Origin: a virus
Virus record (IMG/VR): IMGVR_UViG_3300046474_000470
Span: 1-64,000 of that record
Direction: 5' to 3' (one strand)
DNA: 64,000 nt
The notes below the pieces were generated by a model, which saw nothing but the letters and a program-made list of their open reading frames with translations, was not told the origin of the DNA and ran no database searches. Positions 24,294 to 32,361 of this stretch are shown piece by piece (positions within the stretch are counted from its first letter, which is position 1; the number at the start of each line of letters is the position of its first letter). Position numbers and translations under genes: made by a program.

Positions 24294-27200
24294 GCTGCCT
24301 CCTTGATTTCGCCGCGCTTACGCATCTCGGAATACATCTCGGCCAGCCCCTTGTCGATTGCCTCTTTCGTAGGGTACGCACCGATCTCAGTCTGCCGATA
24401 GAAGTTCGGGCCGAACGAGATGGTCGACACGACTTCCAGATCCATGGTGGCGTACGGCGCCACCATGGCGGCGTGGCAGCGCGGCAGGAACTCGTAAAGG
24501 TCCTTAATGCGCACCGACCAGACAAGTTCGTCGTGGATCGGCCCGTAGCAGACCGCGTCGAAGTCGTACGCAAGGTTGTCACGCCACATGCGGCCTTCGG
24601 CAAGCTTGGTCTGCTCGCCGGCCGCGCCCTGCACCTTGAAGTTGACCGCCTGGCGCTCCGCTTTCGATTTCTCGAAGTTGGTGCCGTTGAGCAGCTGGTC
24701 GCTCAGGTGGCGCACGGCGCCCATCATGGTCCGCACGACGCCGTGCTCCTTGACCTCTTCGCGGATGGTTGCCTTCCACTGCTCGGCGATCGGATACATC
24801 GCCGCGCGCGCATCGAGGAACAGCTGGGCACGCTCGACCGAGATCATGAGCGTTGCGGCCACCTTCTCGGCCATGGCGCCGTATTCCGCCGTGAAGTTCA
24901 CCTTCTTGCCCAGGCCGCGGATGTCCTTGGCCAGCTTTTTCATCTCGGCATTCAGCGCGCCTTCCAGCGCCTTCTCGTAATCCTCGTAGGTCCAGTCGAG
25001 CTTGTTCTCCTCGCGGATGATACCGAGCGCCGTAATGGTGTGCGGCGACTTGCGCTTCTCGCCCTGGAAGCAGGACAGCGCGTTCGGGTCCTGCGACTGG
25101 AACGCGATCAGGACCATTTCCTGCGAGTCGAAGTCCATGGAGACGATCACGGCGTCAGGCCGGTGCGGCACGATCACCTCGCGGAACTTGGCCTCCTGCC
25201 CTTCGATCTTGGCGTGTTTGGGCAGCTGCTGCTTGTTCGGCTTGCTCTCGCTGGCGCGCCGGGTGTTGGTGGCGGCCTGGTTGTGCTGCGAGCGCACCTT
25301 GCCGTCCTTCCAGTGCGGGAAGTATGGGTACTTCGAGTAGAACAGCGTGCGGCGCGTGGTGACCATGCCCATCAGCTTCAGGGCTTCCAGCACGGGCTTC
25401 TGCTCCGGCATGCAGTCCTGCAAGGCGTAGGCCACCGCCAGCGCGTCCGTCTTCGGCGTGCCCTCGCGGATGCCGGCCTTCTTCATCGCGTCGGTCGGCA
25501 TGTTGCGCACGCGGATCGGCAAGCCCATTACCTCGTACATCAGCTTCTGCATCTGCAGCGGCGAGCCCTTGTTGAACTGCGGCTCGCCCTTGAAGTAGGA
25601 GCGGACGTAGTCGGTGAATCCCTTCTCGGCCTGATGAATTTCCTGCAGATCTTCATCCTGCCCGGTGTCCTCGTCGGCAGTCCTCTTTGCGTCGACCAGC
25701 AGCTCCAGCATCCGAGCGAACTGCAGGTGCTCGGTCTGGGTCTCGATGAACTTCACGATCTTCGACGGCGTGCGCATCATCGTGTCCAGCACCTGGCCGG
25801 TCACGATCGTGTAGGCCTCCTTGATCTGCGCCGGCGTGATGTCGACCGTGTACTGAGGCGGCGCCGTGCCGGCCCAGCCCTGCTCGATCAGGTACTCGCG
25901 TACCACCGCCCAGGCGGCTTCGTACGTGATGTCGTCCTCGCGCTCGAGTTCCTTGCAGCGCGCCACCGACACCTCGGTGCCGTCGATGAAGTTCTTCGCG
26001 TGCTGGTAAGCAGCGTCGATCTCCACCTCCAGATAGACCTTGTACGAGTGCTCCAGCTGCAGGAACAGCTTGTAGTAGTTGTGCAGGGCGATCGTGCAGA
26101 TGGTGTCGTCGGCGCCGTACCCAAGGACGTGCTGCGCCGATAACTCGTTCATCTTGTAGCGGCGCGTCTCGGTGGCCAGGATCGGCTCGCCGTCGTCGCC
26201 CAGCTTCAGCTGCGTCTTCGTGATCTCGGCCGGCACCATGCCAGCGGCGAGCTCCTCATCGGTCATCGGCTCGAACTTGCCGGTGCCGACCGTCTCGTAG
26301 ACGTAGTCCTCGCGCAGCAGCTTGCCGCCCCTGGGCAGCGTGCCCGGCGCGCCGGTCAGCGTGCAGGTTTCCTCGTAGGTCTCCTGGCGGTAGCCCAAGG
26401 TCCCATGCGAGCGCTGCTTCAGGCCTGTCGGGATGTTCTCGTTGACGTAGTTCGCCTCGAACTTCGTGTCGCGCACGTTCGGCAGGAAGCCGTGGTAGCC
26501 ATTGTCCATCTGGCGCGCGCCCCACTCGTTGAACAGGACCGCCAGCTCGAACGAGACGTTCTGGATGATCAGTTCCTTGTCCTGCGGGATCGCAGCGATG
26601 AACTGGCGCAGCTCCTCGCTGTCGACGTTGTCGGTGTCGGCGTGGTCGACCGGGAAGTACAGCGTGTACTGGTTGTTCGGGCCGAAGGTCAGCGCCAGAC
26701 CGGTCAGCTTCGAGCCGAACACGTCGACGCCGTCCGGATCGCCCAGCGCGGCCAGCCACTCGTCCGATTCGTCCGGGGTGGACGTCTCGATGTCCAGCGC
26801 GATGTCGCGCGAGGCGAGGATGTGCGGCGTGGCCCAGGCGCAGGCCTGCTCGAAGGTGGCGCCGGTCACCAGCCGCACGCGGCCGTACCAGGGCTTCAGG
26901 CGCGGGTCGTAGTCGGTGGCGGCCAGCTGGCGCACCATGCCGGCTTCCCAATGCAGCGGCTGGCGCATGGTGTTGACCCACTCAGGCCGCACGCGCGCCA
27001 GATCGAAGCAGCGGATCACCTGCGGCGCGTTGTCGAGGATCATCTGCAGCAGCTTGTCCTGCGGGCCGGAGATGTAGTCGGCCAGCGGCGACAGGTCGCT
27101 CCGGAGCAGCATGGCGTGGATCTCGGCCACACCGTCGTAGCCGTATTGGCGGCAAAACCGCGCCCAGGCGCTATTATCGCCCTTGGCGCCGAAGCCCGGG

Positions 27201-27817
27201 CAGCCCTTGATGTTGTCGGACGAGTCGCCGACCAGCGCCTTGTAGGTAGTGACCAGGTGGTAGTCGAAGGTGCCGTACTTGTTGAACTCGAACATCTCGT
27301 TGATCCACGTCGAGACGCGCGCGCCGTGGGCGTTCGGGTGCAGGTTCAACACCGTCAAGTCGTTGTCGAACGTGGCGACGATCAGGTCGTCCTCGGTGTT
27401 GAAGGCCAGCCACGCGAGCGTGTCGTCACCCTCGGCGAAGTCCTGATACATGACCTGGGCGCCGAGCTCGAGGAAGGTCTGCTTGAGCATGTCGCGCAGC
27501 TTGTGGAATTCCTCGTAGGCCTGCGGCGGCCGGCTGCCGGCGCCGCCGCCCTTGTACTGGTTGTCGATCAGAAGGCGCTTGGACTTGCTGTTCTGCCCTT
27601 CGAAGACTAGGATCACGTCGACCGGGTTCTTCTTGTACTGCTTCATCACGTCGAGCATGCGGCCCAGCGTGTTGTCGTAGCCGTAGGCTGCGCTGTTGAT
27701 GTAGACCTTCTTGCCTTCGTGCTCGACTTCGAAACCGTTCTCGCCATCTTTGCCCCAGCTCATCATCGTCCACATGAAGGACGACATGTCGAAGGCAAGT
27801 CGTTGGTATTTTTTCAC
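24290..27817 (-). CDS. Family A DNA polymerase with 5'-3' and 3'-5' exonuclease domains
   Basis: 1175 residues. The N-terminal FEN-like domain shows FDMSSF, AEGDDTLA, TFDNDLTVL and GDSSDNIKGCPGFGAKG. The proofreading domain begins at ALDIETSTP (about 337), with QNVSFELAV and YGADDT. The polymerase domain has motif A SMDFDSQEM (about 895), motif B NFTAEYG and motif C GPIHDELVW (about 1095). This is the full Pol I layout, uncommon in phages, where the 5' nuclease is often separate. The GTG start at 27817 has AGGAG 7 bases upstream and overlaps the previous TGA as GTGA; the frame open to 27901 is not used. Confidence 0.93.
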   Translation of the reverse strand: MKKYQRLAFDMSSFMWTMMSWGKDGENGFEVEHEGKKVYINSAAYGYDNTLGRMLDVMKQYKKNPVDVILVFEGQNSKSKRLLIDNQYKGGGAGSRPPQAYEEFHKLRDMLKQTFLELGAQVMYQDFAEGDDTLAWLAFNTEDDLIVATFDNDLTVLNLHPNAHGARVSTWINEMFEFNKYGTFDYHLVTTYKALVGDSSDNIKGCPGFGAKGDNSAWARFCRQYGYDGVAEIHAMLLRSDLSPLADYISGPQDKLLQMILDNAPQVIRCFDLARVRPEWVNTMRQPLHWEAGMVRQLAATDYDPRLKPWYGRVRLVTGATFEQACAWATPHILASRDIALDIETSTPDESDEWLAALGDPDGVDVFGSKLTGLALTFGPNNQYTLYFPVDHADTDNVDSEELRQFIAAIPQDKELIIQNVSFELAVLFNEWGARQMDNGYHGFLPNVRDTKFEANYVNENIPTGLKQRSHGTLGYRQETYEETCTLTGAPGTLPRGGKLLREDYVYETVGTGKFEPMTDEELAAGMVPAEITKTQLKLGDDGEPILATETRRYKMNELSAQHVLGYGADDTICTIALHNYYKLFLQLEHSYKVYLEVEIDAAYQHAKNFIDGTEVSVARCKELEREDDITYEAAWAVVREYLIEQGWAGTAPPQYTVDITPAQIKEAYTIVTGQVLDTMMRTPSKIVKFIETQTEHLQFARMLELLVDAKRTADEDTGQDEDLQEIHQAEKGFTDYVRSYFKGEPQFNKGSPLQMQKLMYEVMGLPIRVRNMPTDAMKKAGIREGTPKTDALAVAYALQDCMPEQKPVLEALKLMGMVTTRRTLFYSKYPYFPHWKDGKVRSQHNQAATNTRRASESKPNKQQLPKHAKIEGQEAKFREVIVPHRPDAVIVSMDFDSQEMVLIAFQSQDPNALSCFQGEKRKSPHTITALGIIREENKLDWTYEDYEKALEGALNAEMKKLAKDIRGLGKKVNFTAEYGAMAEKVAATLMISVERAQLFLDARAAMYPIAEQWKATIREEVKEHGVVRTMMGAVRHLSDQLLNGTNFEKSKAERQAVNFKVQGAAGEQTKLAEGRMWRDNLAYDFDAVCYGPIHDELVWSVRIKDLYEFLPRCHAAMVAPYATMDLEVVSTISFGPNFYRQTEIGAYPTKEAIDKGLAEMYSEMRKRGEIKEAA

Positions 27818-28005
27818 TGAAGTGCTCCTGTAGAAATGGCTCCGATAATCGCGAGGCACGCCGTCCAGATGGCAGCCACCGTCGAGAAGTGGCGCTGCCA
27901 CTCATAGTGGCCGCTGCGGTGCGCCCTGCTTGCCCATCGGATGTTCATGAAGGCGTAGTACGCCGCGAGGCAGCCAATCGCTGCCCGAACAGCCATGACC
28001 ATCAT
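27814..28005 (-). CDS. Small membrane protein
   Basis: 63 residues with two membrane helices (AVRAAIGCLAAYYAFMNI and VAAIWTACLAIIGAIS) and a His/Arg-rich loop. Coupled to the polymerase start by GTGA. Function unknown. Confidence 0.6.
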   Translation of the reverse strand: MMVMAVRAAIGCLAAYYAFMNIRWASRAHRSGHYEWQRHFSTVAAIWTACLAIIGAISTGALQ

Positions 28006-28244
28006 GCTCGCCTCCGCAGCTTCGCCTGCTGTTCCTTCTTCGTCTCGCAAGTCGTGCAGCGGATCCGCTTGTAGGCGATGCGCACACCCGGCAGCTCGAC
28101 GCCGCAGTCGGCCTCGATGCAGTGCACGCCGTCGAAGTCGGGGTGGGTCTGAGTCAGCTGCAGCCGCACGCGCGCCAGGGCGTCAACGTTGGCCTGCTCC
28201 TGCATCTCGGCGGCCACGTCCAGTTCGTCGCTGCGCTCGCTCAT
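28002..28244 (-). CDS. DksA/TraR-like zinc finger protein
   Basis: 80 residues. The C-terminal C-x4-C ... C-x2-C pattern (CIEADCGVEL and RCTTCETKKE) with the conserved RxxY/KRIRC spacing is that of TraR/DksA C4 fingers. Family members bind RNA polymerase through the secondary channel and alter promoter response. It is a candidate regulator of host or phage transcription. Confidence 0.75.
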   Translation of the reverse strand: MSERSDELDVAAEMQEQANVDALARVRLQLTQTHPDFDGVHCIEADCGVELPGVRIAYKRIRCTTCETKKEQQAKLRRRA

Positions 28245-28792
28245 GCTGCACCATCCAGCAGGCCGTAGTGCAGCTGCAGCACCGCGGCGTCGAGGAAGCC
28301 GCTGTTGTCGATCTCGATGTCGCCCTCGACAACCGCGATGCCGGCTTCAGACGCGTGGCCGGCGTTGGCGCCCAGATCGGCGGCGCGGCCGGTGACGTGC
28401 AGCACCTTGCCGCCTAGGCGCCGGATCATCGCCGCCTCGTTCTCGAAGCGCACGTCCGACAGGACGAAGCGCGGGCCGGTGCCGGGCAGCGAGTACAGCG
28501 CTGCTTCGCGGGCGATGCGCTGCTCGACCACCTTGGTCCAGATCTCGGCATCCAGTGCGCGGCCCCACTCGGTGCCCAGCTTCTGCGCGGCTTCGCGCCA
28601 GGTAAAGTCGAAGCCCGGTACCGGCATCTCCTTCAGTTCGCGCGAAGCCGGCTCCGGCATGCCGGCGGCCGCCAGCATCGCCTTCAGCGGGCCGGCAAAC
28701 GACAGCTTGGTAAAGCCGTGCTCACGCACGAGGTAATCGGCAAGTGTGTCCTTGCCTGCGCCGGCCTTGCCGGTCATCCCTGCTAAAATCAT
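28241..28792 (-). CDS. Deoxynucleoside monophosphate kinase
   Basis: 183 residues. P-loop GKAGAGKDTLADYL (residues 8-21), SFAGPLK, a WREAAQKLGTEWGR motif and FVLSDVRFENEA match T4 gp1-like dNMP kinases. It phosphorylates dNMPs to dNDPs and so links the thymidylate synthase to the dNTP supply. Confidence 0.88.
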   Translation of the reverse strand: MILAGMTGKAGAGKDTLADYLVREHGFTKLSFAGPLKAMLAAAGMPEPASRELKEMPVPGFDFTWREAAQKLGTEWGRALDAEIWTKVVEQRIAREAALYSLPGTGPRFVLSDVRFENEAAMIRRLGGKVLHVTGRAADLGANAGHASEAGIAVVEGDIEIDNSGFLDAAVLQLHYGLLDGAA

Positions 28793-29013
28793 TTGACTCC
28801 CCTATGGAACAGCCAGTTGAAGAACCGGCGGAAATAGTAGCCTCGCACGAGCGAGACGATTGTGAAGAACACGGTGATGGCGATGCTGTCCCGGGCCGAC
28901 GACTGCAGATGCCAGACCGGGTTGACGACGAAGTGCTGCAGCAGCGCGCTGATGATGAACGCGGCGCCGGTGCTGACCAGCACTTCGATCAAGGTGTGTC
29001 GACGGGTTTGCAT
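28789..29013 (-). CDS. Small membrane protein (DUF7220-like)
   Basis: 74 residues with two membrane helices (VLVSTGAAFIISALLQHFVV and AITVFFTIVSLVRGYYF) and a basic C terminus. The opening TRRHTLIEVL and the SLVRGYYFRRFF end match a widespread phage membrane-protein family, named from memory. Overlaps the upstream gene by 25 bases. Confidence 0.65.
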   Translation of the reverse strand: MQTRRHTLIEVLVSTGAAFIISALLQHFVVNPVWHLQSSARDSIAITVFFTIVSLVRGYYFRRFFNWLFHRGVK

Positions 29014-30059
29014 ACGCCCTCTCTCTGCAGGTTTGCGGGCAGGGCCCGGTACTGATCCTCGAACCAGGCGCGGATCGATTCGAGCTTCTTCTGCGCCAGC
29101 GCATATGGGAACTGGGCGCCGGCGAACACGCAGTGCTTGAACTTCGTGGCGCTGATGATTTCAGGCACCAGCAAGTTGTGCCAGATCTGCAGCTTGCTGC
29201 GGTCGGTCATCGCAATGTCGTCGACGATCTCGATGCAGTCGCGATACACCTGCTCGGTGCGGCGCAGCAGCGGCAGATCCAGCGGCAGCAGCTTGAGCTG
29301 GGTGGCCAGCTCCGGGCAATGTCCGCCCAAGGTCAGGATGCGCAGCGCCTGCAAGGCGTAGTCCATGCCCTGGAACTCGGCGATGCGCCGGCGATGCACG
29401 TTCAGCACCGAGCGCAGCATCGCCAGCTGGTCGAAGCGGCACTCGTAATCGGCCTCGCCGCGGCTGGTCTCCAGCATATCCTGCACCATGCCGGATACAC
29501 TTTCGTCCCACGGCGACTCGCAGGCCGGCCGGCCGTTCTTGACGCCGATGATCGAGCGGTCGGGCAGGATGACGTGGTAGTTGTCCTCGTCGCTGACGAC
29601 GTCCAGCACCGGCAGCGACTGGGCCGCGACGTGCGCGACCTCGATCGAGAACATGGCGCCGGCGGACATCTCGAGCCGGGCCGGGTAGCCGACTGGGACC
29701 GAGAAGAAGTAGGCGCGCTGGCCGAGCCGCACCTTGGGCATGCCCCAGCTGCAGTTGGCGAACGCGCCGCGCCGCATGGCGTTCGACGGCCGGTACCAGA
29801 GGTCGTCCAGCGTCTTGAGCCAGAAGCGGCGCAGCAGCGCCTCGTCGACCGGCGCCGGCGCATTCAGGTAATCGGACAGAGGCACGCCGCCCAAGGTTGC
29901 CTTGGTCGCCAGCGGCGGCGCCACCCACGGCAGATCCACCAGCTCGACCCGGCCCGGGTTGCGCTCCTCTTCCGAGAGGGGAGACGCGACAAAAGCGGCC
30001 GAAACCGCTTTTGCCAGGGCCCGGACCTGCGCTGGTGCGCTGATCAGGTGCGAGCTCAT
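28989..30059 (-). CDS. Hypothetical protein, 356 residues
   Basis: A soluble protein with mixed alpha/beta content. Features include a WYRPSNAMRRGAFANCSWG stretch and a VGYPARLEMSAG segment. It is one of the largest unassigned proteins of the replication unit, between MazG-like and membrane-protein genes. It uses the ATG at 30059, 2 bases after the MazG-like stop. Function unknown; position suggests DNA or nucleotide metabolism. Confidence 0.65.
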   Translation of the reverse strand: MSSHLISAPAQVRALAKAVSAAFVASPLSEEERNPGRVELVDLPWVAPPLATKATLGGVPLSDYLNAPAPVDEALLRRFWLKTLDDLWYRPSNAMRRGAFANCSWGMPKVRLGQRAYFFSVPVGYPARLEMSAGAMFSIEVAHVAAQSLPVLDVVSDEDNYHVILPDRSIIGVKNGRPACESPWDESVSGMVQDMLETSRGEADYECRFDQLAMLRSVLNVHRRRIAEFQGMDYALQALRILTLGGHCPELATQLKLLPLDLPLLRRTEQVYRDCIEIVDDIAMTDRSKLQIWHNLLVPEIISATKFKHCVFAGAQFPYALAQKKLESIRAWFEDQYRALPANLQREGVCKPVDTP

Positions 30060-30061
30060 GA

Positions 30062-30676
30062 TCAGCTATTCCGTGCGTCTTCGCCACCCTTGTCGGCGCG
30101 CGCCTCGGCGGCCACGTCACTATAGGCTTCCGGGTAGCGCTCCTGCAGCTTGGCGATGTTGTCACGCGCGATGTCGATCAGCTCGGCGCCAATCAGGTGG
30201 GACAGGTCGACCAGGGCGATCAGGATCTGGCGCACTTCGAAGATCAGGTCGACGTCGCTCGGCTCGCCGACCAGCTCGTCCTCGACACGCTGCGAGATGC
30301 GGCCGGCGGCGATCGTCAGGCGGCGCGAGACGCTGGCCAGATGGCCCTTCAGGCGGTCGCCGGTCGGCGGGTTGCCGGTAAGCGAGGTCGGCACGCGGCC
30401 GAACGCTTCGCCTTCTGGATCGAACTCGCGGGTGATGATCGGCAGGTACCACAGGACGTCGCCCGACTCTTCCTTCAGGTGGTCGCGCAGCGTGGTCTTG
30501 CCGTCCTTGTTCAGGTCGTCCAGCGACTTACCGTAGATGCAGATGCGCTTGATGATGGTGGCGATCTCGCCGGTCTCGGTGGCCACGCCCAAGGCGGCGT
30601 GCTCCATGCGAGCGAAGACGGTCGGCAGGGCTTTCTCGGTGCGTGCGGCGAGGGCAGGGTACTGTACGAAGTTCAT
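30062..30676 (-). CDS. MazG-like nucleotide pyrophosphohydrolase
   Basis: 204 residues. EHAALGVATETGEIATIIKR and LKEESGDVLWYL give the ExxE...ExxD metal-binding pattern of all-alpha NTP pyrophosphatases, and NIAKLQERYPE is a typical C-terminal signature. A middle insert of about 90 residues separates these parts. Phage MazG proteins hydrolyse nucleotides and are thought to modulate (p)ppGpp or clear non-standard dNTPs. Confidence 0.8.
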   Translation of the reverse strand: MNFVQYPALAARTEKALPTVFARMEHAALGVATETGEIATIIKRICIYGKSLDDLNKDGKTTLRDHLKEESGDVLWYLPIITREFDPEGEAFGRVPTSLTGNPPTGDRLKGHLASVSRRLTIAAGRISQRVEDELVGEPSDVDLIFEVRQILIALVDLSHLIGAELIDIARDNIAKLQERYPEAYSDVAAEARADKGGEDARNS

Positions 30677-30692
30677 GGTGTGGGTCCTTTTC

Positions 30693-31409
30693 TTATTTCA
30701 TCGTTTTGAGGGCTTTGTCGATCGAGGCCTTGAGATTCGCCTCGACACCTTCCTGCTTCCTGAACCACTGCAGGTATTCCTTGGGCGTATTCACCAGCAA
30801 CTCGCCGCGGTGCTTGCCGAACGTCCAGCGATGGATCGTCGTCTCCTGCGTGGCGTGGAAGTCGCGCAAGGTGCGCCGACCGGCGCGGCCGATCAGCTCG
30901 CGCAGCAGGCGATGCGTGGTGGCCACGTCGGCCATCGCGCGGTGCGCCTCGTTCGGCGGGAAGCCGAAGTGCTCGCGCAAGGTCGTCAGCTTGTGGTTGG
31001 CGACCTCGGTGCCGATCAGGCGCCGCGCATGGAACAGCGTGCAGACGGACGAGACGATGTTGCCGATGGCGTGCAGGCGCTTGACGTCGAAGCTGGCGTT
31101 GTGGGCGATCAGCACGATGTCGCGGCCGTCGAAGGCGCCATCCAGGTGGCCGGGTGTCGAGACGAACTCGGCCATCGTCGGCGCGCTGGCGACCATCTCG
31201 TCGGTGATGTTGTGCACGGCCATGGCGCCGGGCTCGATCGGGCACTCGGGGTCGATCAGCGACTGGATCTCGCGGATCGTGTCCAGCGTGTCCGGACAGA
31301 TCTCGCGGAAGGCGACCTCGCAGGCCGGGCCGGTCAGGCCAGTGGTTTCGGTATCGGCGATGACCCAGGCGATCTCGCGGACTTCTTCTTGTGGTTGTTG
31401 CATGTCCAA
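30693..31409 (-). CDS. DnaQ-like 3'-5' exonuclease with C-terminal DUF3820-like domain
   Basis: 238 residues. Exo motifs: IADTETTGL, LIAHNASFDVKRL and HRAMADVATT, the DEDDh order. The C-terminal WTFGKHRGELL ... YLQWF resembles the small domain found at the end of exonuclease X-like proteins. The TTG at 31409 has AGGAG 7 bases upstream; the next ATG is at 31403 with poorer spacing, so TTG is favoured. Likely role: proofreading or end processing. Confidence 0.82.
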   Translation of the reverse strand: MDMQQPQEEVREIAWVIADTETTGLTGPACEVAFREICPDTLDTIREIQSLIDPECPIEPGAMAVHNITDEMVASAPTMAEFVSTPGHLDGAFDGRDIVLIAHNASFDVKRLHAIGNIVSSVCTLFHARRLIGTEVANHKLTTLREHFGFPPNEAHRAMADVATTHRLLRELIGRAGRRTLRDFHATQETTIHRWTFGKHRGELLVNTPKEYLQWFRKQEGVEANLKASIDKALKTMK

Positions 31410-31425
31410 GTTGTGGCTCCTGTAG

Positions 31426-31453
31426 AAAAGGGACCTCCGAAGAGGTCCCTTTT
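31426..31453 (-). terminator. Strong intrinsic terminator with UUCG tetraloop
   Basis: A perfect 12-bp stem (AAAAGGGACCTC and its complement) closes a TTCG loop on the minus strand and ends in TTTTC. It follows the 31472-32263 gene and precedes the exonuclease ribosome site, so it should reduce read-through into the downstream operon. Confidence 0.88.
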
Positions 31454-31471
31454 GGGTGGTGTGAAGGTCGC

Positions 31472-32263
31472 TTACGCGGCTTCGTAGCGGCTGAAGTCGG
31501 CCACGGTCCAGGACATGGTGCCCTTGGTCTGGACGTTGCAGTTGATACGCACGACCTGCGCACCTTCCGGAGCGATCATGCTCTTGCCGATCTTGAAGGC
31601 CTGGTCCATCTGGTAGCGCTTGAACGAGCCTTTCGAGGTCGGCGCCAGCGACAGCTGCACCAGCGTGTCCTGCAGTTCCGGCAGGGTCTTGCGGCCCTTG
31701 TCGCCCAGGTCGACCAGCGCGCCGGCGATCACCAGACGCTCGGAGATCTTGGCCTGGTCGAAGCCTGCGTCCTTCAGGGCCTGCAGGTGCGCCTTGACGT
31801 CTTCACCCTGCGTGGTGGTAACGCCGTCGTCCGAGTAGCGGACATGCTCTTTCGCCTCGTCGCCATCGACGCCCGGCGACACGACCCACTGATCCTGGAA
31901 CGACAGGATCTCGAGAGCGATGGAGTCGCCCAGCGCCTTGCCGGTCTGCTTGTCCATCACGTTGCCGTTGGTGATCACCAGGTTGCGCAGGGTGTCCCAC
32001 TCGACGCGGAAGGCATCCTTCAGCAGTTCCAGCGGGTTGACCATCGGCGCCGAACGGGCCACCTGCGAGCCGGCCGGAACTGCGACGGCGGTGCCGGGCG
32101 ACTTGGCTTCTTCAGCCGGCTTGGTGGCGGCATGGGCTGCAGCAGCGGCGGCCAGACGCGCCTGAGCCTGCGCCTTGACGTCGACCGTGGTTTCGACGCC
32201 GACGTTCTCGCCGTCCGGAGCTTCGAAAGACGGAGTGGTGTTGGTGTTTTTGTTCAGTGCCAT
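31472..32263 (-). CDS. Abundant-type replication protein, possible ssDNA-binding protein
   Basis: 263 residues. An Ala/Lys/Glu-rich N-terminal 65 residues precedes a folded domain (NPLELLKDAFRVEWDTL ... GSFKRYQMDQAFKIGKSM) ending in WTVADFSRYEAA. The start is the ATG at 32263, with GAGGT 7 bases upstream; the ATG at 32269 is too close to it. A dedicated promoter upstream and a UUCG terminator downstream imply high expression, as expected of an ssDNA-binding or coating protein. The family itself is not recognised. Confidence 0.5.
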   Translation of the reverse strand: MALNKNTNTTPSFEAPDGENVGVETTVDVKAQAQARLAAAAAAHAATKPAEEAKSPGTAVAVPAGSQVARSAPMVNPLELLKDAFRVEWDTLRNLVITNGNVMDKQTGKALGDSIALEILSFQDQWVVSPGVDGDEAKEHVRYSDDGVTTTQGEDVKAHLQALKDAGFDQAKISERLVIAGALVDLGDKGRKTLPELQDTLVQLSLAPTSKGSFKRYQMDQAFKIGKSMIAPEGAQVVRINCNVQTKGTMSWTVADFSRYEAA

Positions 32264-32332
32264 TTTCATTACCTCTATCAGATTTAAGTGGTGCCGAGCC
32301 ATTTATATCCCCGCTCGGCTTGGGGAGAAATC

Positions 32333-32361
32333 AGTATGGCAAACTTTTTTCCGCGTGTCAA
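32333..32361 (-). promoter_or_regulatory. Strong sigma70 promoter with extended -10
   Basis: Minus strand TTGACA (32356-32361), a 17-base spacer ending in GTTTGC, then CATACT (32333-32338). It drives the 31472-32263 gene with a leader of about 65 bases that includes a 7-bp hairpin (32293-32299 with 32313-32319). It closely resembles the rdgC promoter. Confidence 0.75.

Noticed and set aside
24473-26143. 556-codon plus-strand open frame opposite the DNA polymerase
   Set aside because: Shadow of the polymerase gene; antisense and compositionally spurious.
27818-27901. N-terminal extension of the DNA polymerase to 27901
   Set aside because: The 28 extra codons do not resemble the FEN domain start, while the GTG at 27817 has a well-placed AGGAG and a GTGA overlap.
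29161-30165. 334-codon same-strand frame over the 28989-30059 gene
   Set aside because: Arg/Ala/Gly/Pro-rich, no Shine-Dalgarno, no coupling. It served as a contrast for judging the inner methyltransferase frame.
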